From: Microcoleus sp. FACHB-61
Lineage (GTDB): Bacteria; Cyanobacteriota; Cyanobacteriia; Cyanobacteriales; Microcoleaceae
Assembly (NCBI GenBank): GCA_014695295.1
Contig: JACJNY010000035.1
Location: forward strand, 33,776-97,775
DNA length: 64,000 nt
Reading direction: 5' to 3'
In this document: positions 19,152-26,629 of the stretch, one piece after another
Layout: the number at the start of each line of letters is the position of its first letter
Numbering within the stretch: the first letter of the stretch is position 1
Made by a program: the position numbers and the translations under genes
Notes under the pieces: generated by a model
Told to the model about the DNA's origin: nothing
Database searches by the model: none
The model's input: the letters and a program-made list of their open reading frames with translations, nothing else

Positions 19152-19152
19152 T

Positions 19153-19183
19153 CAGTTAACTGTTGGCTGTTAACAGTTAACTG
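19153..19183 (+). terminator. Hairpin after apt
   Basis: CAGTTAAC and GTTAACTG form an inverted repeat, with an inner CTGTT/AACAG pairing, starting just after the apt stop. Likely terminator; no clear T-run. Confidence 0.5.
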
Positions 19184-19542
19184 TTGAATAAAAACTACTG
19201 ACAAATAATATCGTTGACCTTTGCATCGGAATAATAATTTTCAGAGTGCAGTGCGACGGTTCCACTCAGCTTCGAGAGTATAATTCCGATGTAAACGGAT
19301 TTGATATATAGCAATCCTTGCAGGAGTCGTATTTTTTTTACCCCACCCCAACCTTCCCCGAACCAGCGGGGAAGGAGTAAGAAATTCACAAATGATTTAG
19401 GATTGCTATAAGAATGAACTAATGATACCAGTTAGAAAAAAGAATGCAAATGTAAGCCCGTGTTTCCAACCCTGGTATTTATGAGTCATTCACAATTACT
19501 CAATCTAAAATCTAAAATCTAAAATCTAAAATCTAAAATCGT
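19184..19542. other. Intergenic region with a gene remnant and a heptamer array
   Basis: Holds a remnant on the minus strand (19196-19258) that translates to ...ALHSENYYSDAKVNDII, matching a second remnant at about 40912-40975. A C/G-rich stretch near 19340-19378 resembles dispersed repeats of this genome. Near the permease gene lies the heptamer array described separately. Confidence 0.5.
19502..19540. repeat. AATCTAA heptamer array abutting a start codon
   Basis: About 5.5 perfect copies of AATCTAA end two bases before the ATG of the permease gene at 19543, occupying the place where a ribosome-binding site would be. See the finding on three such arrays. Confidence 0.9.
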
Positions 19543-20583
19543 ATGACTTCTCTTAAATTGAATCGAAATTGGCGAAGGTTGAGTTCTCTGTTTGGCGGCG
19601 AGACATTTACTTATGTTCTCAAGCGACTGTTGCAGGCACTTTTAACCCTATTTTTGGCATCGGCTCTTTGTTTTGCAATTATTGAGCTAGCACCGGGAAA
19701 TTACTTGGATACTTTGAGCCAAAATCCGAAGATTTCGCCGGAGACTCTCAAGCAACTCGAACAGCAGTTCGGTTTAGATAAACCAGCTATTGTGCAGTAT
19801 TGGCTGTGGCTGCAACAAATTGTGACGCGGGGGAATTTTGGCACGAGTTTTGTGTATCAGCGATCTGTAGCTTCGCTACTGTGGGAACGGGTACCGGCGA
19901 CGTTATTGATGGCGATCGCATCTTTGTTTGTGACTTGGGCGATCGCGATTCCCTTGGGAATAGTCGCCGCCGTCAATCAAAACCGGACTGTCGATCGAGT
20001 TCTGCAAGTAGTCAGCTACACGGGACAAGGATTTCCCAGCTTTATCACAGCGTTGCTGCTGCTATTTTTTGCTCAGAATACTTCCCCTCTGTTTCCCGTC
20101 GGAGGAATGACAAGTATTGACCACGCAGACTTACCTTGGTGGGGTCAAATCCTCGATTACGGCTGGCACTTAATTTTGCCAACAGTCGCCCTCAGCCTTA
20201 CTGGTTTTGCTGGTTTGCAAAGATTGATGCGCGGACAATTTTTGGACGTGCTGCGTCAAGACTATATCCGAACAGCACGGGCGAAAGGTTTGCCGGACGA
20301 TCGAGTAATTTACGTTCATGCTTTGCGGAATGCTGTTAATCCGTTGATTACGCTATTGGGTTTTGAGTTTGCTAGTTTGTTGAGCGGTGCGTTTATTGCG
20401 GAATATTTCTTTAATTGGCCGGGTTTGGGAAAGCTGACTCTGGATGCCGTGAACAATCAAGATTTGTATTTAGTAATGGCAAGTTTGATGATGGGTGCGA
20501 CGATGTTGATTGTTGGGAATTTGTTGGCAGATTTGCTGCTAAAAGCTGTCGATCCTCGAATTAAGCTGGAAGATTTGAAATAA
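19543..20583 (+). CDS. ABC transporter permease, DppB/OppB type
   Basis: A 346-residue inner-membrane permease of the dipeptide/oligopeptide/nickel ABC family. There is an N-terminal membrane segment (RLLQALLTLFLASALCF), a periplasmic loop of about 70 residues, then five more membrane segments. The EAA loop that contacts the ATPase is seen at YIRTARAKGLPDDRVIYVHALRNAVNP. The partner permease, ATPase and binding-protein genes are not adjacent, as is common in cyanobacteria, where these genes are scattered. Substrate is unknown. No ribosome site precedes the ATG; a heptamer array sits there instead. Confidence 0.88.
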   Translation: MTSLKLNRNWRRLSSLFGGETFTYVLKRLLQALLTLFLASALCFAIIELAPGNYLDTLSQNPKISPETLKQLEQQFGLDKPAIVQYWLWLQQIVTRGNFGTSFVYQRSVASLLWERVPATLLMAIASLFVTWAIAIPLGIVAAVNQNRTVDRVLQVVSYTGQGFPSFITALLLLFFAQNTSPLFPVGGMTSIDHADLPWWGQILDYGWHLILPTVALSLTGFAGLQRLMRGQFLDVLRQDYIRTARAKGLPDDRVIYVHALRNAVNPLITLLGFEFASLLSGAFIAEYFFNWPGLGKLTLDAVNNQDLYLVMASLMMGATMLIVGNLLADLLLKAVDPRIKLEDLK

Positions 20584-20646
20584 CAGATTTCACTCAGTCA
20601 GAAGATGTCAGTTGTAACTGAGATATTTCACCATTCTCAAGAAGCT

Positions 20647-20708
20647 GTAGGGGCGGGTTCACCAACAGCTTTAAAGGGTGCATACAGGTTAAATAAACCC
20701 GTCCCTAC
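20647..20708. repeat. GTAGGGGCGGGTT palindromic element
   Basis: GTAGGGGCGGGTT at the left and AACCCGTCCCTAC at the right form imperfect inverted ends around ~35 bases. Similar elements lie at 36645-36714 and, less complete, near 51990-52050. Confidence 0.65.
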
Positions 20709-20784
20709 CCACAAAAAAGCCCCTTATTGATATTGGTGCAAGATATCAGCGGTCACTCAAATTTTGTCCCTATAGGAGTGTTTT

Positions 20785-23172
20785 ATGTCAGAAAAACAAC
20801 CAAACGAGCCAATAGACATCTCCCATAATTATTGTGGGGTAGGCATCCTGCCTGCCCTTAACAGGCTTGTTAGGAGATGTCTAATGAGTTTTAGTCGCTT
20901 TGCCGACGCGTACAGGCATATTGACAGTTTTTCAGAAGAGGCAAGGCACACAGTGAAAGTGTTGTTAAAAAAGGCTGGCACGGATGACGCTGAAGCAGCA
21001 GAGCGGATACTTTCAAGCATGACAAGACTGGATCTCAGCGACACTCTAATTACCGACATCAGCTCCCTCGGCTCGCTCACCAATCTGACAACACTGCATC
21101 TCAACAACAATCGAATTACCGACATCAGCTCCCTCGGCTCGCTCACCAATCTGACAACACTGCATCTCAACAACAATCGAATTATCGACTTCAGATTCCT
21201 CGGCTCGCTCACCAATCTGACAACACTGCATCTCAACAACAATCAAATTACCGATATCAGCTCTCTCGGCTCGCTCACCAATCTGACAACACTGCATCTC
21301 AACAACAATCAAATTAACGACATCAGCTCTCTCGGCTCGCTCACCAATCTGACAGAACTAAATCTCAGCGACAATCGAATTAGCGACATCAGCTTCCTCG
21401 GCTCGCTCACCAATCTGACAACACTGAATCTCAGAAGCAATCGAATTACCGATATCAGCTTCCTCGACTCGCTCACCAATCTGACAGAACTAAATCTCAG
21501 CTACAATCAAATTACCGACTTCAGCGCCTTCCGATCGCTCACCAATCTGACAACACTGAGTCTCGAAAAAAATCAAATTACCGACATCAGTTTCCCCGGC
21601 TCGCTCACCAATCTGACAACACTCGATCTCAGGCTTAATCAAATTACCGACATTAGATTCCTGGGCTCGCTCACCAATCTGACAACACTGTATCTCTACC
21701 ACAATCAAATTACCGACATCAGATTCCTGGGCTCGCTCACCAATCTGACAACACTGTATCTCTACTACAATCAAATTACCGACATCAGCTCCCTCGGCTC
21801 GCTCACCAATCTGACAGCACTGTATCTGGAGAACAATCAAATTACAGATATCAGCGCGTTGCTATCTCTCACTAATCTGACAAGACTGTATCTCAAAAAC
21901 AATCAAATTACCGACATCAGCTCCCTTGGTTCCCTCACCAATCTGACAGAGATAGATCTCAACAACAATCAAATTACCGACATCAGCTCCCTCGGCTCGC
22001 TCATCAATTTGACCAGACTGAATCTCAGAAGCAATCAAATTACCGACATCAGCGCGTTACGATCGCTCACCAATCTGACAGACATCGATTTCGACTACTA
22101 TAAAATTGCCCCTCTCAGCGTGGTAGGTGAACTCGCACAGAAACGTCGGACTCTCTCGACTAGGCCAATTGATGCTGAAAAAGCCACAGAAGCAGCCAAA
22201 ATTGCCTATGCAACTATTGGCCTAGAAGAACCAGAAGTGATTATTTGCAGCAGTCCCCGCGACGCTTATCTCCAAATCTTAAACTTGCTCGAACACGACC
22301 ATTCAGAAAACTGCTCAAACGAATGGATCTGGAATCGACCGGGGCAAAAGCTAGAGGGGAAATGGATGTCTCGATCGATTGTGGGAGAATTTGCCAAACC
22401 GGCGGTGTGGGAGTGTGAACTCGATCGCATGACGATCGAGTTTGAAGCCGACAGCATACTGAGTTCGCTAATGTACCAATGGGTTGACGAATATGAGCGC
22501 TCTGAACGGACGAGGCGTAGTGTTTTTAGCGATCATTTTTTATCTCGGAAATACTATGAAACCCCCACTAATTTGTTTAAAGAAATCTATTTAACTGAAT
22601 TCTATATCTCTTCATTAGGCGTCAATCTTTCCCAAAAGGCTCAAGAAATACTTCGCTGCCAAAAGCAGCTTTTCGAGCATTGCGGTTTTATATTTCCCTT
22701 TGAAAAGTTTTGCGCGGTGTGCGATCGCCCCCGCCACCTGCGCTTTGACAGTCAAAACCGCTTGCACGCGGAAGGAGAACCTGCGATTGAGTTTGCAGAT
22801 GGATGGAATTTTTACTATTATCACGGCGTCAGATTGCCTGAAGAATACGGCAAAGTCCACCCAAATAGATGGCAATCCCAATGGCTTTTAGCAGAAGATA
22901 ACGCCGAACTTCGGCGAGTGTTAATTCAAGTAATTGGTTACGCTCGCCTTTGTCAAGAATTGTCAGCAAAACAAATAGATAGTTGGCAGGAATATGCACT
23001 ATTACAAATAGATAATGCCGATGTGGAGCCGATTTGTTTGTTAAAAATGACTTGTCGGAGTACGGGATTCATTCACACTTTGAGAGTGCCGCCTAACCTG
23101 AGATCGGCTAGGAAGGCAATTCGCTGGGTAAATTGGGATATCGATCCAGAGGAATTTTCCGTGCAGACTTGA
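20785..23172 (+). CDS. Leucine-rich repeat protein with DUF6745-like C-terminal domain
   Basis: A 795-residue protein. Residues ~75-450 hold 17 leucine-rich repeats of exactly 22 residues (pattern SLTNLTTLxLxxNQITDISSLG), of the internalin type, forming a curved protein-binding solenoid. Residues ~455-795 form a separate domain with ICSSPRDAYLQI, a CAVCDRPRHL Cys pair, and a PAIEFADGW..YYYHGVRLPEEY segment, which resembles DUF6745; its function is unknown. There is no signal peptide, so it is probably cytoplasmic. ATG 20785 has TAGGAG six bases before it. A second start at 20884, also with AGGAG, lies just after the mobile element 20813-20883. The repeats are very similar at DNA level, suggesting recent expansion. 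Confidence 0.82.
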   Translation: MSEKQPNEPIDISHNYCGVGILPALNRLVRRCLMSFSRFADAYRHIDSFSEEARHTVKVLLKKAGTDDAEAAERILSSMTRLDLSDTLITDISSLGSLTNLTTLHLNNNRITDISSLGSLTNLTTLHLNNNRIIDFRFLGSLTNLTTLHLNNNQITDISSLGSLTNLTTLHLNNNQINDISSLGSLTNLTELNLSDNRISDISFLGSLTNLTTLNLRSNRITDISFLDSLTNLTELNLSYNQITDFSAFRSLTNLTTLSLEKNQITDISFPGSLTNLTTLDLRLNQITDIRFLGSLTNLTTLYLYHNQITDIRFLGSLTNLTTLYLYYNQITDISSLGSLTNLTALYLENNQITDISALLSLTNLTRLYLKNNQITDISSLGSLTNLTEIDLNNNQITDISSLGSLINLTRLNLRSNQITDISALRSLTNLTDIDFDYYKIAPLSVVGELAQKRRTLSTRPIDAEKATEAAKIAYATIGLEEPEVIICSSPRDAYLQILNLLEHDHSENCSNEWIWNRPGQKLEGKWMSRSIVGEFAKPAVWECELDRMTIEFEADSILSSLMYQWVDEYERSERTRRSVFSDHFLSRKYYETPTNLFKEIYLTEFYISSLGVNLSQKAQEILRCQKQLFEHCGFIFPFEKFCAVCDRPRHLRFDSQNRLHAEGEPAIEFADGWNFYYYHGVRLPEEYGKVHPNRWQSQWLLAEDNAELRRVLIQVIGYARLCQELSAKQIDSWQEYALLQIDNADVEPICLLKMTCRSTGFIHTLRVPPNLRSARKAIRWVNWDIDPEEFSVQT
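20813..20883. mobile_element. 71-bp MITE-like palindromic element inside the LRR gene 5' end
   Basis: Perfect 11-bp inverted termini TAGACATCTCC and GGAGATGTCTA enclose ~49 bases that include a GGCATCCTGCCTGCC-type palindrome. The TA at each end looks like the target duplication of a Tc1/mariner/IS630-type insertion. Removing 69 bases (one TA plus the body) rejoins the reading frame exactly, as ...NEPI-MSFS.... Confidence 0.75.
21040..22110 (+). repeat. 66-bp coding tandem repeat (LRR)
   Basis: Sixteen to seventeen direct repeats of 66 bases encode the leucine-rich repeats. CTCACCAATCTGACA recurs nearly unchanged in most units, and units around 21040-21310 are almost identical, which points to recent duplication or gene conversion. 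Confidence 0.92.
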
Positions 23173-23353
23173 TATATAGCTTTTCTCAGGTAAATTAGAT
23201 GCTCGTGGGCATCGGGCATAGCAGATATAAAAACGTTTGAATTTTTAATTTTAGAACGGGGCTGACAATTCATTGAAGAACGGGCTAGGCTAGTTGTAGA
23301 CTTCTATTTCCCTGCCAGGAATGCACAGATAAAACTTCATTCACCCTCCAAAC

Positions 23354-24307
23354 ATGGCAAAACAACTAGCAATAGAAACTCGCGGGCTGACGAAACAATT
23401 CGATCGCCATATAGCAGTCAATGACATCGATTTGCAAGTAGCAGCAGGCGAAGTATGCGGACTCATAGGCCCCAACGGTGCCGGCAAAACTACCTTGCTG
23501 CGGATGTTGGCGGCGGCTGAGGAACCGACTATAGGGGAAATTTACATCAACGGGGATAGGTTATTGCGCGATCGAGCGCACCCAATTCTCAAACAGCGCA
23601 TCGGCTTTCTTCCCGACGACTTTCCCCTCTACGACGACTTGACTGTTTGGGATTATTTAGACTATTTTGCCCGACTCTACAACCTCCAGCAACCGCGCCG
23701 CCGAGAGCGAATCAACTCCGTGTTAGAACTCGTGCAACTAACCAACAAGCGAAACAGCTTAATTTCCACCCTCTCCCGGGGGATGAAACAGCGCCTGAGT
23801 TTGGGGAGAACTATTATCCACGAACCGCTGTTGTTGTTGTTAGACGAACCCGTTTCTGGCTTAGATCCGATCGCCCGAATGCAGTTCCGCGAAATTATCA
23901 AAGTTTTGCAAGAAGTCGGCATGACCGTAGTCATATCATCTCACGTCCTCAGCGACTTAGCCGAACTTTGTACCTGGGTGGGTATCATGGAACTCGGATA
24001 TCTGGTGGAAAGCGCACCTTTACAAGAACTTTACAAACGCCTCAGCCGCCAGCAAATTTTCATGTCGGTTTTAGGAAATAAATTAGAAGCGCTAACATCG
24101 GCATTAAAAAACTTTCCTTGGGTGGAAAATTGGGCAATAATCCCGGAAACTCAACAGGTGTGCGTTGATTTTTCAGGAAGCCCGGAAGATGCCGCAAATT
24201 TATTACGCGAACTCGTCGCCGCCAACATTCCCCTAACCGAATTCCACTGCACTCAAGAAGACTTAGAAACCATCTTCCTCAAGATGGGACACCAGCAAGC
24301 ATCCTAA
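23354..24307 (+). CDS. ABC transporter ATP-binding protein (ABC-2 exporter type)
   Basis: A 317-residue ABC ATPase with all nucleotide-binding motifs: Walker A GPNGAGKTT near residue 40, Q-loop around IGFLPDDFPLYDDLT, signature LSRGMKQRLSLG, Walker B LLLLLDEPVSGLDP, and the switch His in ISSHVLSDL. The C-terminal ~90 residues resemble the extension of CcmA/NatA-type ATPases. It precedes a membrane protein gene by 77 bases on the same strand, and the two very likely form one exporter. The substrate is unknown. Confidence 0.92.
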   Translation: MAKQLAIETRGLTKQFDRHIAVNDIDLQVAAGEVCGLIGPNGAGKTTLLRMLAAAEEPTIGEIYINGDRLLRDRAHPILKQRIGFLPDDFPLYDDLTVWDYLDYFARLYNLQQPRRRERINSVLELVQLTNKRNSLISTLSRGMKQRLSLGRTIIHEPLLLLLDEPVSGLDPIARMQFREIIKVLQEVGMTVVISSHVLSDLAELCTWVGIMELGYLVESAPLQELYKRLSRQQIFMSVLGNKLEALTSALKNFPWVENWAIIPETQQVCVDFSGSPEDAANLLRELVAANIPLTEFHCTQEDLETIFLKMGHQQAS

Positions 24308-24384
24308 TTTGCTCGTTTCCGGTTTACCAGAATAAACAGTGAGTTATAACTGAGTCGTCACCTATTCCTAATCACCAATAACCA

Positions 24385-26055
24385 ATGACACTCCACTTAC
24401 TAGACAAAATAGGCAACTGGAATCCCCAGTTATTTCGAGAAATCAAAGGGCGCTTGAATACTGGCAATATGGCGATCGCCTCTGCCCTTTCCCTAGGCGC
24501 TCAACTGCTGCTGTTCATGTATTTCAGCGCCCAGATACCCGTTCCCCCTGCTAATGGCGAGTACACTTATCCCATATATCACAGATTTTGCTTAGACACT
24601 GCCGATTCCTCTAAGAGAAAGTGTGTCCGAGATGCCTTCGGCAACTTTGTCCTTAACTGGCGGGAGTTGTGGCTAGAGATATTCATTTGGCTGAGCATAT
24701 TGAGCGTGTTAGCTTTATTAATAGCAGGGACTTATATGCTGGTCAGTGACTTAGACAAGGAGGAACGCCGCGGGACACTCAACTTTATTCGCCTCAGTCC
24801 CCAGTCTGCCAAAACAATTTTTCTGGGCAAAATTCTTGGCGTACCAATTTTACTTTATTTAGCAACAATTCTGGCCGTACCCCTGCACCTGTACGCTGGA
24901 TTAGCTGCTCAAATACCTCTGAATGAAATTTTATGTTTCTACATAGCAGTGGCAGCTAGCTGTGCTTTGTTTTACAGCACTGCGATGCTATTTGGATTGA
25001 CAACCAGTTGGTTGGGAGGATTTCAACCTTGGTTGGCTAGCGCTATGGTTTTTGTTGTGTTTGGGATTTCTTGGCTTCCGCTCACGCGAACTGCTTTGGA
25101 TGTGTTACATTTTTTGTCTCCCCTTGCTATGCTGAGATATCCGCTTTCTCTAGTTGATAAAACAGATTTCGATTCGTTAGCTGAAAACTTAGACAAGTTG
25201 CAATGGTTTTACTTGCCAGTGGGTACAAATATTGCGATGGGCATTGCTTTGTCTCTCTTGGTTTGTGGTACAGGAACCTACTGGATGTGGCAGGGATGGC
25301 AGCGCCGCTTTCCAAGTCCCAGTGCTACAGTTTTGAGCAAGCGGCAAAGTTATTTGCTAGTTATCTGCTGTCAGGTAATATTTTTAGGGTTTGCACTCCA
25401 ATCAAACTCCATAGCAAGCAATAATCTCCTCGCCTTAGTGATCTTAAATTTGGTGATGTTCTTAGCTTTAATTGCAGCTTTAACATCTGACAGACAATCA
25501 TTGTACGATTGGGCCAGGTATCGGAAACAAATCGTCCCCAGCAATCAGAAGCTGTGGCGGCGCTACCCACTACTGGATTTAATTTGGAGCGATAAAAGTC
25601 CGGCTGTAGTTGCGATCGCAATCAATTTCCTCAGCTCAGTAATAATTTTAACACCTTGGGCGCTGTTGGAAAAACCTGAGATAAACGCATTTTGGGGTAT
25701 AATTCTCAGCCTGAATCTTATCCTAATTTACGCAGGCATCACCCAACTATTCCTATTTACCAAAACCCGAAATCAGGAAATTTGGGCCATCGGGACAGTC
25801 GGCAGCGCTATCTTGTTGCCGCCTCTGATTTTAGCTATGCTCTGGCCAACCTCAGAAAAAGCTTTTATTCTCTGGTTGTCTTCAACCTTTCTTGGCGTTT
25901 TTTTGCCTTCGTCGTCTTTGGCAGCCGTGTCAGGAAATACGATTTTCCTATCCATACTCAGTCAGTGGACTGTGTTGCTGTTGTTGAACATCAAATTGCG
26001 ATCGCAACTGAAACTCGCAGGGGAATCAGCTTCTAAAGCACTGCTGAAAGCTTGA
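24385..26055 (+). CDS. ABC-2 type permease partner
   Basis: A 556-residue integral membrane protein with about twelve hydrophobic segments. The cytoplasmic sequence DLDKEERRGTLNFIRLSPQSAKTIFLGK resembles the coupling region of ABC-2 permeases (ExxxGT, LSP, KxLG). It lies just downstream of the ATPase gene, so the pair probably works together in export or in membrane/lipid handling. The N-terminal extracellular loop (residues ~50-90) contains two Cys. The ATG at 24385 has no clear ribosome site. Confidence 0.82.
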   Translation: MTLHLLDKIGNWNPQLFREIKGRLNTGNMAIASALSLGAQLLLFMYFSAQIPVPPANGEYTYPIYHRFCLDTADSSKRKCVRDAFGNFVLNWRELWLEIFIWLSILSVLALLIAGTYMLVSDLDKEERRGTLNFIRLSPQSAKTIFLGKILGVPILLYLATILAVPLHLYAGLAAQIPLNEILCFYIAVAASCALFYSTAMLFGLTTSWLGGFQPWLASAMVFVVFGISWLPLTRTALDVLHFLSPLAMLRYPLSLVDKTDFDSLAENLDKLQWFYLPVGTNIAMGIALSLLVCGTGTYWMWQGWQRRFPSPSATVLSKRQSYLLVICCQVIFLGFALQSNSIASNNLLALVILNLVMFLALIAALTSDRQSLYDWARYRKQIVPSNQKLWRRYPLLDLIWSDKSPAVVAIAINFLSSVIILTPWALLEKPEINAFWGIILSLNLILIYAGITQLFLFTKTRNQEIWAIGTVGSAILLPPLILAMLWPTSEKAFILWLSSTFLGVFLPSSSLAAVSGNTIFLSILSQWTVLLLLNIKLRSQLKLAGESASKALLKA

Positions 26056-26090
26056 AAAAGCAGCGGAAGGGATCAAACGTGAAACTCCGA

Positions 26091-26144
26091 TTCAGGCAGG
26101 GATTTAAACCCCTGCCTGAAAGCTTAAGTCGTCTGAAAACGACT
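26091..26144 (+). repeat. Double hairpin repeat after the ABC operon
   Basis: First hairpin: TTCAGGCAGGG / CCCTGCCTGAA (11-bp stem, 26091-26120). Second: AGTCGT-CTGAAA-ACGACT (26127-26144). The pair probably ends the ABC transcript, and it has the look of a dispersed repeat unit. Confidence 0.6.
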
Positions 26145-26629
26145 GTTTAACTAACTTATTATACTAATTCCGCATTTATAATCCACTTTATATTGATCGA
26201 TGGTGGTCGTCCCTACACACACAAAGCCCACCTTCGGAGGCTTGAAGATTAAAGTTGAAAAAAATTTCTGACTGTACAGATCCAAAATTATAGAGTCAGC
26301 GTATATTACTAATGAACGCAGTAAACAATTTCATAGGTTCGCACCGCTAAAAATTTCAGCTTGCCTGTTTGCAGTTGAGCTGCGATCGCCCTTGGCTACA
26401 CACCCAACTATAAAATACGGCTAAGTGATCTGTATTTAGGAGTGGGTTTATTGGAATTGAGGGGCTGGTTTATGTATCATTCGATCGGGCTGTAATACTT
26501 TGATTACAACCCACCCCTACAGCCGAAAATAAGAAAAACTATCCTAAAAGTGCGAGTTTGTGATATTTTGACTGAGAATACCACCGCCGTTAGGCAACAG
26601 AAGTATCAAATTTAGAGGCTGATTAGAGA
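26145..26629. other. Long intergenic region upstream of the DUF4394 RTX gene
   Basis: About 485 AT-rich bases with fragments of dispersed repeats (GTCGTCCCTACAC near 26208, AACCCACCCCTACAG near 26510). I see no ORF or RNA gene in it. Confidence 0.4.

Noticed and set aside
20829..21840. Minus-strand ORFs with repeated LLRCSVVRL / VEMQCCQIGER units
   Set aside because: Antisense shadows of the 66-bp LRR repeats.
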